Assembly (NCBI GenBank): GCA_910578815.1
Contig: CAJTSE010000004.1
Span: 97,206 to 161,205, forward strand
Reading direction: 5' to 3'
Origin: an uncultured Acetatifactor sp.
Lineage (GTDB): Bacteria; Bacillota; Clostridia; Lachnospirales; Lachnospiraceae
DNA length: 64,000 nucleotides
Both the position numbers and the translations under genes were made by a program. Below, in pieces: positions 25,219-33,456 of this stretch (positions are counted from its first letter, which is position 1; each line of letters starts with the position of its first letter). The notes beneath the pieces are model-generated. The model saw nothing but the letters and a program-made list of their open reading frames with translations, did no database searches and was not told the origin of the DNA.

Positions 25219-27357
25219 ATGGCAGTGAAGAGCGGCAGCTTATCCATCAACAGTGAAAACATTTTTCCGATTATCAAGAAATGGTTGTATTCGGACCATG
25301 ATATTTTTTACAGGGAGCTGATTTCTAACGGCTGCGATGCCGTGACGAAGCTGAAGAAGCTGGACGTGTTGGGAGAGTATACCCTGCCTGACGATTATAA
25401 AGCCAGGATCGACGTGGTGGCGGATGCGGAGAAGAAGACGCTTACTTTTAAGGATAACGGACTCGGCATGACGGCGGACGAGGTGGAAGAGTATATCAAC
25501 CAGATTGCTTTTTCGGGAGCTACGGATTTCATTGAGAAGTATAAGGACAAGAGCAGTGCGGATCAGATTATCGGTCATTTTGGCTTAGGATTCTATTCTG
25601 CTTTTATGGTGGCGGATGAAGTGCATATTGATACTTTGTCTTATCAGGAGGACGCAAAACCCGTACACTGGGAATGTGACGGCGGCACGGAGTTCTCCAT
25701 GGACGAAGGGGACAAAAGAGAAGTAGGTACTACCATCACCCTGTTCCTCAATGAGGATTGCCTGGAGTTCTGTAATGAATATAAGGCCAGGGAGATTATC
25801 AAAAAGTATTGTTCCTTTATGCCTACAGAGATTTACCTGTCTAAGGCAGATACCAAGGAGACTCAGATCATTAAGGCCGATGAACTGAAAGAGGGGGATG
25901 TAATCTTAGAAGAGATCCATCCGGAGAAAAAGGGCGAAGGCGAAGACAGCACCGCTGCAGAAACGGAAGAAAAGCTGAAGATCAGGAAGCGTCCTGAACT
26001 GCTGAACGAGACGGCGCCTCTGTGGACAAAGCATCCGAATGATTGTACTAAAGAAGAGTATCTTGAGTTTTATCGTAAGGTGTTTCAGGACTATAAGGAG
26101 CCTCTGTTCTGGATTCATCTGAATATGGACTATCCGTTTAACTTAAAGGGTATTTTGTATTTCCCCAAGATTAATATGGAGTATGAGTCCATTGAAGGTA
26201 CGATCAAGCTGTACAATAATCAGGTTTTTATTGCGGATAACATAAAGGAGGTTATTCCTGAGTTCCTGTTGCTGCTTAAGGGTGTGATTGACTGCCCCGA
26301 TCTGCCTTTGAACGTTTCCCGCAGCGCTCTGCAGAATGACGGCTTTGTAAAAAAGATTTCGGAATATATCTCCAAGAAGGTAGCAGACAAGCTGTCCGGC
26401 ATGTGTAAGACGGAAAAGGAAGAGTACGATAAATATTGGGACGACATCAGCCCCTTCATTAAATTTGGCTGCTTGAAGGATGACAAGTTCTGTGAGAAGA
26501 TGAATGATTACATTCTGTTTAAAAATTTGGACGACAAGTATCTGACGCTGCCCGAATGTCTTGAGATCAAGCCCACCGGCGGGGAAGGAGAGGACCAGGC
26601 CGGCAGTGCTGTGGATGAGAACGGTGAGAAAGTAGAGGCTGAGGTTGTAAGTAACGGCAGCAACCTGAATGAAAACGGTGAAAGTACAGAAGCCGAGGCT
26701 GCCGGGGAAGACGCAGAAGAGGAAAAGAAAGAGAAGATTATTTACTATGTCACGGATGAGCAGCAGCAGAGCCAGTATATCAATATGTTTAAGGCGGCGA
26801 AGATGGATGCCGTCATCCTGACCCATAACATTGATCAGCCTTTCATTTCTCAGCTGGAGTCCAAGAACGAAGGTGTTAAGTTCCAGAGAATTGATGCTGA
26901 CGTGACGGATGCCCTGAAGAGTAAGACTTCCAAGAAGGCACAGGAGGAATTTGAAGAGCAGGCCAAGGCCATTGCAGGGATTATGAAGAAGGCCTTGAAA
27001 AACGACAAGATTACCATCAAAGTAGATAAGTTAAAAAATAAGAAGATTTCTTCCGTGATTACGCTGTCAGAGGAAACCAGGCGCATGCAGGACATGATGA
27101 AGATGTATTCCATGCCGGGCATGGACATGGGTGGATTTGGCGGCGAGGGTGAGACACTGATCTTAAACGCAGGTCATCCGCTTGTGCAGTATGTTACCGA
27201 GCATAAGGACGGTGAAAACGTGGAGATGATCTGTGAACAGCTTTATGATCTGGCAAAGATTCAGCATGCGCCGCTGACTCCGGAGGCCATGACAAAGTTT
27301 ATCGCCAGAAGCAATGAAATCATGCTGCTGGTGGCGAAAACATCGGAAAAGCACTGA
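25219..27357 (+). CDS. htpG: Hsp90 chaperone HtpG with acidic insertions
   Basis: An ATP-dependent chaperone. The N-terminal ATPase domain has ELISNGCDAV, DNGLGM and GHFGLGFYSAFMVAD. The middle domain has PLFWIHLNMDYPFNLKGILYFP and LPLNVSRSALQ. At 712 residues it is about 90 longer than E. coli HtpG. The excess is mainly an acidic Gly/Glu/Asn insertion between EIKPTGGEG and IIYYVTDEQQQ (about residues 453-510), plus a shorter acidic stretch near residue 240. These recall the charged linkers of eukaryotic Hsp90 but sit at different places. Regulation by HrcA is indicated by the perfect CIRCE; in Bacillus subtilis htpG is not in that regulon. Confidence 0.95.
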   Translation: MAVKSGSLSINSENIFPIIKKWLYSDHDIFYRELISNGCDAVTKLKKLDVLGEYTLPDDYKARIDVVADAEKKTLTFKDNGLGMTADEVEEYINQIAFSGATDFIEKYKDKSSADQIIGHFGLGFYSAFMVADEVHIDTLSYQEDAKPVHWECDGGTEFSMDEGDKREVGTTITLFLNEDCLEFCNEYKAREIIKKYCSFMPTEIYLSKADTKETQIIKADELKEGDVILEEIHPEKKGEGEDSTAAETEEKLKIRKRPELLNETAPLWTKHPNDCTKEEYLEFYRKVFQDYKEPLFWIHLNMDYPFNLKGILYFPKINMEYESIEGTIKLYNNQVFIADNIKEVIPEFLLLLKGVIDCPDLPLNVSRSALQNDGFVKKISEYISKKVADKLSGMCKTEKEEYDKYWDDISPFIKFGCLKDDKFCEKMNDYILFKNLDDKYLTLPECLEIKPTGGEGEDQAGSAVDENGEKVEAEVVSNGSNLNENGESTEAEAAGEDAEEEKKEKIIYYVTDEQQQSQYINMFKAAKMDAVILTHNIDQPFISQLESKNEGVKFQRIDADVTDALKSKTSKKAQEEFEEQAKAIAGIMKKALKNDKITIKVDKLKNKKISSVITLSEETRRMQDMMKMYSMPGMDMGGFGGEGETLILNAGHPLVQYVTEHKDGENVEMICEQLYDLAKIQHAPLTPEAMTKFIARSNEIMLLVAKTSEKH

Positions 27358-27366
27358 GGCGGAAAT

Positions 27367-27396
27367 GCCGGCTGCCATCGTTAGATTGCGGCCGGC
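27367..27396 (+). terminator. Probable terminator of htpG
   Basis: A 13-bp GC-rich stem with one wobble and one mismatch around loop GTTA, nine bases after the stop codon, followed by TGTTGCTTTG. Confidence 0.5.
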
Positions 27397-27504
27397 TGTT
27401 GCTTTGCAAAAATAAGGGGAATCCGTAACTATTGATATTTATTATCAAACAGGCTATGCCGTGAGTTAGTTTTCGGTAGCTGTTTACAGGTAAAGGAGGG
27501 ATAT

Positions 27505-28680
27505 ATGCAGTATAGAGAGGACAAATACAAAAGACAAATTTCTATTCTCGGATACGGGTGTATGCGCTTTACCAGAAAAGGCGGCATAGATATAGACAAA
27601 GCGGAAAAGGAACTGATGGCAGCTATAGAGGGCGGTGTCAATTATCTGGATACTGCCTATATTTATCCCGGAAGCGAAGCAGCGGTGGGTGAGATTTTAA
27701 AGAGAAACCACTGCCGAGATAAGGTATATATTGCTACCAAGCTACCCCAGTACCTGATTAAGGCAGAAGGTTCCATGGATAAGTATTTCACGGAGCAGCT
27801 GAGGCGCCTGCAGACGGAATATATTGACTATTATCTGATGCACATACTGACGGACATTGCGGCCTGGGAGAAGCTGTGCCGGCTGGGGATTAAAGAATGG
27901 ATACAAAGAAAGAAGAAAGAAGGAAGCATTCGGAATATCGGATTTTCCTTTCATGGTAATGCGGAAATGTTTCTGCAGATTCTTGAGGCTTATGATTGGG
28001 ATTTCTGTCAGATTCAGTATAATTATATGGATGAACACAGCCAGGCGGGCAGGAAAGGACTTCAGGCAGCGGCGGCGAAGGGAATTCCCGTGATTATCAT
28101 GGAGCCGCTGAGAGGCGGTAAGCTGGTGGATCTGCTGCCGGAGGAAGCGGGTCGGAAGATCGAAGAAAATCCAAGGGGCTGGACGCCTGCAGAGTGGGCC
28201 TTTCGATGGCTCTGGGATCAGCCGGAGGTTACCTGTGTGCTGTCCGGTATGAATTCGCTTTCCATGGTGGAAGAGAATCTGCGTATTGCTTCTGAGGTTA
28301 GGCCAGGGGAGTTTACTCAGGGAGACTTTGAACTGATCGAAGAGGTAAAGCATGAAATCAACGACAGAGTTAAAGTTGGTTGCACGGCCTGCGGTTACTG
28401 TATGCCCTGCCCGAAGGGAATTGACATTCCCACTACCTTCCGCTGCTACAACCGCATGTACACAGAGAATGCGAAAGCAGGAAGATTCGAATATATGCAG
28501 ATTGTCGCCCTGCAGAAGAAGATGAGTGATGTGGGTAAATGTGTGGAGTGCGGAAAGTGTGAGAGTCACTGTCCGCAGCACCTGGAGATCAGGAGGGAAC
28601 TGAAAGCGGCGGACAGGAAGCTGCAGCCATGGTATTTCCGAGCTGTGATTCGGCTGGTACGGCTGTTTAAATTTTGGTAA
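27505..28680 (+). CDS. Aldo/keto reductase with C-terminal 4Fe-4S ferredoxin-like tail
   Basis: The 391-residue protein has an AKR barrel with the catalytic tetrad Asp49, Tyr54, Lys79 and His113 (in YLDTAYIYPG, IATKLP and YYLMHI). The C-terminal 110 residues carry two cysteine groups, GCTACGYCMPCP and CVECGKCESHCP, which fit iron-sulfur binding of the kind found in the clostridial ferredoxin-linked AKR subgroup. It probably reduces an unknown carbonyl substrate using NAD(P)H or ferredoxin. The ATG follows a strong AAAGGAGGG. It stands alone between htpG and a chemoreceptor. Confidence 0.9.
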   Translation: MQYREDKYKRQISILGYGCMRFTRKGGIDIDKAEKELMAAIEGGVNYLDTAYIYPGSEAAVGEILKRNHCRDKVYIATKLPQYLIKAEGSMDKYFTEQLRRLQTEYIDYYLMHILTDIAAWEKLCRLGIKEWIQRKKKEGSIRNIGFSFHGNAEMFLQILEAYDWDFCQIQYNYMDEHSQAGRKGLQAAAAKGIPVIIMEPLRGGKLVDLLPEEAGRKIEENPRGWTPAEWAFRWLWDQPEVTCVLSGMNSLSMVEENLRIASEVRPGEFTQGDFELIEEVKHEINDRVKVGCTACGYCMPCPKGIDIPTTFRCYNRMYTENAKAGRFEYMQIVALQKKMSDVGKCVECGKCESHCPQHLEIRRELKAADRKLQPWYFRAVIRLVRLFKFW

Positions 28681-28771
28681 ATTAGATAAAATACTACCCT
28701 TTTCCTGAAAAAAGTTGTATAATTTATCTTATGAGATCCGACAGTGATCCGAGGGAAGAGGGGATGGTGTT

Positions 28772-30517
28772 ATGGCAAAAGAAATGAAAAGGGGCAGCAT
28801 CGGTGCGAAGGTTTTTGGTACATTGCTGCTCATAGTGCTTATTGTTGTGTTTACGATCGTGTGTGACATCGGAGCGCTGGGAACCATCGGGGATTATAAC
28901 GAGGTGATCGGAGATGCCTGTCTTGGCATGGAGCGGGTTAATGGTCAGCTGGGGGCGTCCACTCAGAAAATGCAGATGTACACGGCGTTGATCCATTATG
29001 AACAGATGGGGGATACGGCGGATGTTTACCGCTCCATCCTGAAAACGGCTAATGATCAGGTACGGGAATACGGTGCAGAGCTGCACAGGCTTTCGGAAAG
29101 TACGGGAGACGAAACGCTGATTGCAGTGGCAAACACTTACCTGCTTTCGGTATCCAACCTGTCTGACTGTGCCGGGCGTCTGATCAAGGCAGTAGAGGCT
29201 TTTGACAGGGAAACCTTTACCATGGAGGCTACAACGCTGTCCGGCTATGTCAATGACATGATGCAGAAGGAAGAGGAATTCGGCGCTGCGCTGAATACAT
29301 ACTGCCAATATATCATGAGCAGGTCTGCAGTGAGAATTTCGGGAACGAGAACCTTTGACATAATTATGTGCAGCATTATTGCGGTGGCAGCGGCAGCAGG
29401 GCTGTTTGTGGTGGCAAAGACTGTTTCCGGGCCGGCAAGGAAATCCAGGAATCAGGTGGATGATATTGTCAGGAAGATTGAAAACGATCAGGGCGATCTG
29501 ACGGAGCGAATTACCGTTTCTTCCAATGATGAAATCGGCCAGATGGCAGTGGGAGTCAATAACTTTATAGAGCAGCTGCAGATCATTATGCGTAAGCTGA
29601 AGACAGAATCGGAAAATCTTAAGAATTCTGCGCTGGCGGTGAACAATGAGGTGAGTACCTCCAATGATAACGCCAGCAGTGTGTCCGCGGCCATGGAAGA
29701 AATGTCGGCAAGCATGGAAGAGATTTCCGCCACCCTGGGGCAGATTGCTTCCGGAAGTGATGCGGTCATGACGCAGATCGAACAGATGAACAGCCATGTA
29801 CAGGACGGAGTCCGGCTGGTGAGGGATATTACAAACCGTGCGGATGAAATGCACCACGATACGCTGGAGAGCAAGGAAGAGACTGCAGGCAACGTGGAAA
29901 GTATCCGCAGGGACTTGAATACCGCTTTGACGGACAGCCGCAGCGTGGAGAAGATCAACGAACTGACTCAGGATATTCTGGGAATCTCCAGTCAGACCAA
30001 TCTGCTGTCCTTAAATGCGTCCATAGAGGCTGCAAGGGCGGGAGACGCAGGCAGGGGCTTTGCGGTGGTGGCCGACGAGATCCGGGGCCTGGCGGACAGC
30101 AGCGCCGCCACGGCCAGCAATATTCAAAGCATCAGCGCTACAGTCACGGAGGCAGTGGAGAGGCTTGCGAAGAATGCGGAAGCTATGTTGAAATTTGTGG
30201 ACGAAAAGGTTATGCGGGACTATGATACTTTTGTGGAGGTGGTAGATCAGTACCAGCAGGATGCAGACAGCGTACATGATATTTTGAACGAGTTCGCGGG
30301 CAATGCAGGGGAGATCGCAGAGACGATGAGGGCCATGAATACGGGTATCAGTGATATTTCCATCGCCGTAGACGAAAGCGCCAAGGGCGTGACCAGCGTG
30401 GCAGATAATGCGGTCCGTCTTGTGGAAGCCATAAATCAGATTCAAACGGAGTCCGAAAACAGCAAGAACATCTCCCAGATGCTGTCCGATGAGGTGGAGA
30501 GGTTTAAAAAGGTATAA
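28772..30517 (+). CDS. Methyl-accepting chemotaxis protein with four-helix-bundle sensor
   Basis: The 581-residue chemoreceptor has a membrane helix at about 12-35, an extracellular helical sensor (about 40-190, 4HB type), a second helix (about 192-215) and a HAMP region starting near RKSRNQVDDIV. The signalling tip is QTNLLSLNASIEAARAGDAGRGFAVVADEIRGLA in the usual place. It lacks a visible CheR-tethering pentapeptide at the C-terminus. A TATAAT at 28718-28723 could be its -10 element, but the -35 is poor. The ligand cannot be predicted. Confidence 0.93.
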   Translation: MAKEMKRGSIGAKVFGTLLLIVLIVVFTIVCDIGALGTIGDYNEVIGDACLGMERVNGQLGASTQKMQMYTALIHYEQMGDTADVYRSILKTANDQVREYGAELHRLSESTGDETLIAVANTYLLSVSNLSDCAGRLIKAVEAFDRETFTMEATTLSGYVNDMMQKEEEFGAALNTYCQYIMSRSAVRISGTRTFDIIMCSIIAVAAAAGLFVVAKTVSGPARKSRNQVDDIVRKIENDQGDLTERITVSSNDEIGQMAVGVNNFIEQLQIIMRKLKTESENLKNSALAVNNEVSTSNDNASSVSAAMEEMSASMEEISATLGQIASGSDAVMTQIEQMNSHVQDGVRLVRDITNRADEMHHDTLESKEETAGNVESIRRDLNTALTDSRSVEKINELTQDILGISSQTNLLSLNASIEAARAGDAGRGFAVVADEIRGLADSSAATASNIQSISATVTEAVERLAKNAEAMLKFVDEKVMRDYDTFVEVVDQYQQDADSVHDILNEFAGNAGEIAETMRAMNTGISDISIAVDESAKGVTSVADNAVRLVEAINQIQTESENSKNISQMLSDEVERFKKV

Positions 30518-30532
30518 GTATCCGTATTTGTT

Positions 30533-32617
30533 TTACTCATTCAACATAAGCTGCACCCGGCTCTGGATGTTTCGGGCTGCTTCTTCTGCAGTGTAGTCTC
30601 CTGCAAAATAAGCGTCTGCCTCTTCCAGAGCCAGGTCGATGATCGTATCCTGCAGCAGGTCCGCCGTGACCTTTCCGTTTAAGAGCATGTCCGCAAGCCG
30701 CCCGATTTCGTCCTCTGTGACAGGAGCGGCATAGATGCCGTTTATGTATGCGCCGGATTGATTCCATTGTGCATACCAGCAGGACTCTCTGACTGCCCAT
30801 GCGGATTTGAAGCCGGTCATTTTCCGCTGGTAATCCTCTGTGTAAAGCGTCTTTAAAAATTCCAGGGCGCCCTCTTTATTTTCGCTCAGGGCATAGATTC
30901 CACAGGCATCCACGGTGTTGTTAATCAGAAGTAGCTGGCCTTCCGCAGTGGGATAGCCGTAGAGCGCTGACGTTTCTCCATAGCAGATATGTGTATTCAG
31001 GTAGGAAACGGAATCGTTTACGGAAATCTGTACCATCAGCGCTTCAGCTGCGTTCGCAGTGTTGTATTTCAACAGACTCTTTTTCTTGTATTCCATGCAA
31101 AATTCTAACAGACTGATAAATTCCGGCGTATCGAAGTACGCCTTTTTTTCGTCATAGCGGATGAATTCGTTTTGTCTTCCACGCAGAAGCGGCGCCAGGA
31201 GGCTGCCTGCAGAGCCGTTCCGATTGGCTGGCAGCGCTTGATCGGCTTGTGCGGCAGCCTCTGTAAAAGTTTGATAGTTCCAGCCTTCCGTTTCCGAAAC
31301 ATATTCCGGATTGAGGGCAAAGCCCCACAGGGTAAAATGAGGCACTGCCATGCAGAGCCTGTCGTCTATTCGGTACAGCTCATGTATCGTTTGGAGCAGG
31401 GCGTCGCAGAAATCTTCTGCAAGCAGCCAGGGCCCTAGATCCTCCAGATACCCTTTTTCTGCGTAGGCTGTGTAATTGTTTACACAATGGGAGCTTAAGT
31501 CCAGAATATCCGGCCCCTTGCCGGAGGTCACCGCCGTCTGCATCTGCAGTCTTTGATCGCGGACGGTTTCACCTGTATATTCCTTCACTGTAATGTAATA
31601 ATCCGGATTGCTTTTATTGAAGGAGGTGATGCGCTCCCGCATGGCTTCGCTTAAGGAGACCGTACCGTAGACCAGTACGGTTCGGTCTCCTTCCGGTCCG
31701 TTTTGTGCAGCCAGTTCTTCCCAGATGCCTTCGGTGTCACCGCCCTGTTCTACGAGGTATAAGGCTCCTTCTTCCGGCAGCCACAGTCCTCCCAGAAGCC
31801 CGGTAGAAACGCCTGCTTCAATGCTGTTAAAGTGGGAGGCAATCTCTCCGGTGTCGTTATTGATAAACAGGATTTTGTTATCCACTGCCAGCACCAGAGT
31901 GTTGTTATCCTCCGTTCTGATTGTTTCAAGGTGGGTTGTGGGCAGTGGGAGTGTCCATCTTTCTTCTGCTTTCCTGCCTTCGGGAAGAGAGTACAGTGTG
32001 ATTTTACCGCCGGATTTTACAAGAGCTTCCACTATGCCCGGCTTCTTTTCCTGTAGAAACGCTGCCTCTCCTTTTAAATGATAGACCGTTCTTTCTTTGC
32101 TGCCCGGCGAATATTTCAGAATTTCATCTTCACCTGCAAAATACACGTTTTCTGACCTGTCTACGAAGAATACGGTTGGTTGCACCTGTCTGGGTGCTTC
32201 CTCCGTGGGAATGGAAAGAAGAGTTTCCCATTGGTGTCCCCTGGGAAATTTTCGTACCTGTACCGTTCCACCGCAGGCAACGGCAGCATATAAACAATCC
32301 TCCACAGCCGAGATGCCTATCATCATTTCCTGTTCTTCCTGCTGCCATTTCAGGCTTTGTACTGTTTTGGCAGCGATGGCCTGCTCGTAAACGCTCCCTT
32401 GGTTCATGGTTAATATCCACACGCAGCTGTTTCCGGCAGCAACCTGGACAGGTCGTTCTTCTGTTTTTGAAAAGATCATTTTATCCGTTGTTTTTATCCC
32501 AAAGAAGACTTCCTTCCCAAAGGAAAGCTCCTGCTTTTGTTTTCCGCAGGCAGTAAGAAAAAGCGTTATCAAAAGGATACCTGAAAGGATGACAATTTTC
32601 AATTTTGCTTTTTTCAT
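30533..32617 (-). CDS. Large lipoprotein: propeller-like N-terminus and solute-binding C-terminus
   Basis: The 694-residue protein starts behind GGAGG. Its signal peptide ends LTAC, so it is a lipoprotein. Residues about 40-310 are short beta-rich repeats (VWILTMNQGSVYEQ, LYAAVACGGTVQVRKF, VYFAGEDEILKYSPG) that look like blades of a beta-propeller. Residues about 320-690 match family 1 extracellular solute-binding proteins of sugar ABC transporters (ITSFNKSNPDYYITVKEYTG, GKGPDILDLSSH, GALEFLKTLYTEDYQ). No permease or ATPase gene for sugars is adjacent. It might bind polysaccharide-derived ligands for a transporter encoded elsewhere, or act as a sensor. The propeller call is inference from repeat rhythm. 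Confidence 0.78.
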   Translation of the reverse strand: MKKAKLKIVILSGILLITLFLTACGKQKQELSFGKEVFFGIKTTDKMIFSKTEERPVQVAAGNSCVWILTMNQGSVYEQAIAAKTVQSLKWQQEEQEMMIGISAVEDCLYAAVACGGTVQVRKFPRGHQWETLLSIPTEEAPRQVQPTVFFVDRSENVYFAGEDEILKYSPGSKERTVYHLKGEAAFLQEKKPGIVEALVKSGGKITLYSLPEGRKAEERWTLPLPTTHLETIRTEDNNTLVLAVDNKILFINNDTGEIASHFNSIEAGVSTGLLGGLWLPEEGALYLVEQGGDTEGIWEELAAQNGPEGDRTVLVYGTVSLSEAMRERITSFNKSNPDYYITVKEYTGETVRDQRLQMQTAVTSGKGPDILDLSSHCVNNYTAYAEKGYLEDLGPWLLAEDFCDALLQTIHELYRIDDRLCMAVPHFTLWGFALNPEYVSETEGWNYQTFTEAAAQADQALPANRNGSAGSLLAPLLRGRQNEFIRYDEKKAYFDTPEFISLLEFCMEYKKKSLLKYNTANAAEALMVQISVNDSVSYLNTHICYGETSALYGYPTAEGQLLLINNTVDACGIYALSENKEGALEFLKTLYTEDYQRKMTGFKSAWAVRESCWYAQWNQSGAYINGIYAAPVTEDEIGRLADMLLNGKVTADLLQDTIIDLALEEADAYFAGDYTAEEAARNIQSRVQLMLNE

Positions 32618-32709
32618 AAGAATCCTCCATGTCAAAGCAGTTTACTGCTATGGAAAAGTAAAGCCATTCAACGCAGACAGCCTCATTGGAAGCATAAGTG
32701 GCAAATGTG

Positions 32710-32738
32710 ATTATACCTTATAAGGACGAAATAAACAA
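32710..32738 (-). promoter_or_regulatory. Promoter of the solute-binding lipoprotein gene, with palindrome in the spacer
   Basis: On the minus strand TTGTTT and TATAAT are 17 bases apart. The spacer contains the perfect palindrome CCTTATAAGG (32717-32726), a possible operator. Confidence 0.6.
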
Positions 32739-32756
32739 GGCATAAATATAAATGTC

Positions 32757-32785
32757 TTTACGATGCGCTTTTAATGTGTTATAAT
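32757..32785 (+). promoter_or_regulatory. Promoter of the small secreted protein gene
   Basis: TTTACG and TATAAT with 17 bases between, 29 bases before the start codon. Confidence 0.6.
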
Positions 32786-32813
32786 AATAATAAAATAAAA
32801 TGAGGAAGTTTCT

Positions 32814-33377
32814 ATGAGAAAACTGATATGTACTATTATGGCAACAGTATTAGCACTTTTTCTTTCAGAAGTGCCCACGCTCAATGTAGAGGCGGCGGAA
32901 GCAACGTTTGCAGAACATCAGGCGAGAACGCCTGATAAAGAGATGGACTTCGGTAATCTTGTCAGTACGGAAACATATGTTGACGAATATGGCAACATTG
33001 TAATGGATCGGTTATATGTCTACATGGCTCCCGGAGTGTCACCTGCCAGCGAATCAGGTACTGCTACATTTACTGCTGCAAAGACTATTAAGTGGAATGG
33101 CAACGATGAGCATCCTGAATCAACATATTATGCTCAGGGAGATTTCACATGGGGTAATGGAGATGTGAGTGTTACAAATGCGGCCGGAGGAATTGATTAT
33201 GTTCCGGCACTCCAAACGATAAGTAATGAAAAAGTAGCAACCGGTCATGGAAAGTATTTGGGCATTTTCAATAATTATGCGGAAGTTACTTATTCATTTA
33301 CGTTGACTAGCGCGATTGGCATGTCTAATAATTATTCTGTAACAGTAAGAGTCAGTCAGAGTGGAAATCAGATATAG
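32814..33377 (+). CDS. Small secreted protein of unknown family
   Basis: The 187-residue protein has a clear signal peptide (MRKLICTIMATVLALFLSE, cleavage near VEAAEA). The mature part is acidic and beta-rich, with many Thr, Ser, Asn and aromatic residues and no cysteine, and no motif I recognise. The gene is more AT-rich than its neighbours and has its own promoter, a GAGGAAG ribosome site and a terminator. That points to an independently expressed, possibly recently acquired, secreted factor. No function is proposed. Confidence 0.85.
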   Translation: MRKLICTIMATVLALFLSEVPTLNVEAAEATFAEHQARTPDKEMDFGNLVSTETYVDEYGNIVMDRLYVYMAPGVSPASESGTATFTAAKTIKWNGNDEHPESTYYAQGDFTWGNGDVSVTNAAGGIDYVPALQTISNEKVATGHGKYLGIFNNYAEVTYSFTLTSAIGMSNNYSVTVRVSQSGNQI

Positions 33378-33403
33378 CTGTTACAATTTAGTAAAGGGAA
33401 ACA

Positions 33404-33447
33404 GAGAAGGGCTTGCATCTTTATTACAAGGATGCAGGCCCTCTTTT
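33404..33447 (+). terminator. Terminator of the small secreted protein gene
   Basis: A GAG-AGGGC-TGCATC arm pairs with GATGCA-GCCCT-CTC with minor bulges, closing an 11-base loop, followed by TTTT. It lies in the short gap before the convergent SpoIID-like gene. Confidence 0.8.
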
Positions 33448-33456
33448 AATCTGGAC

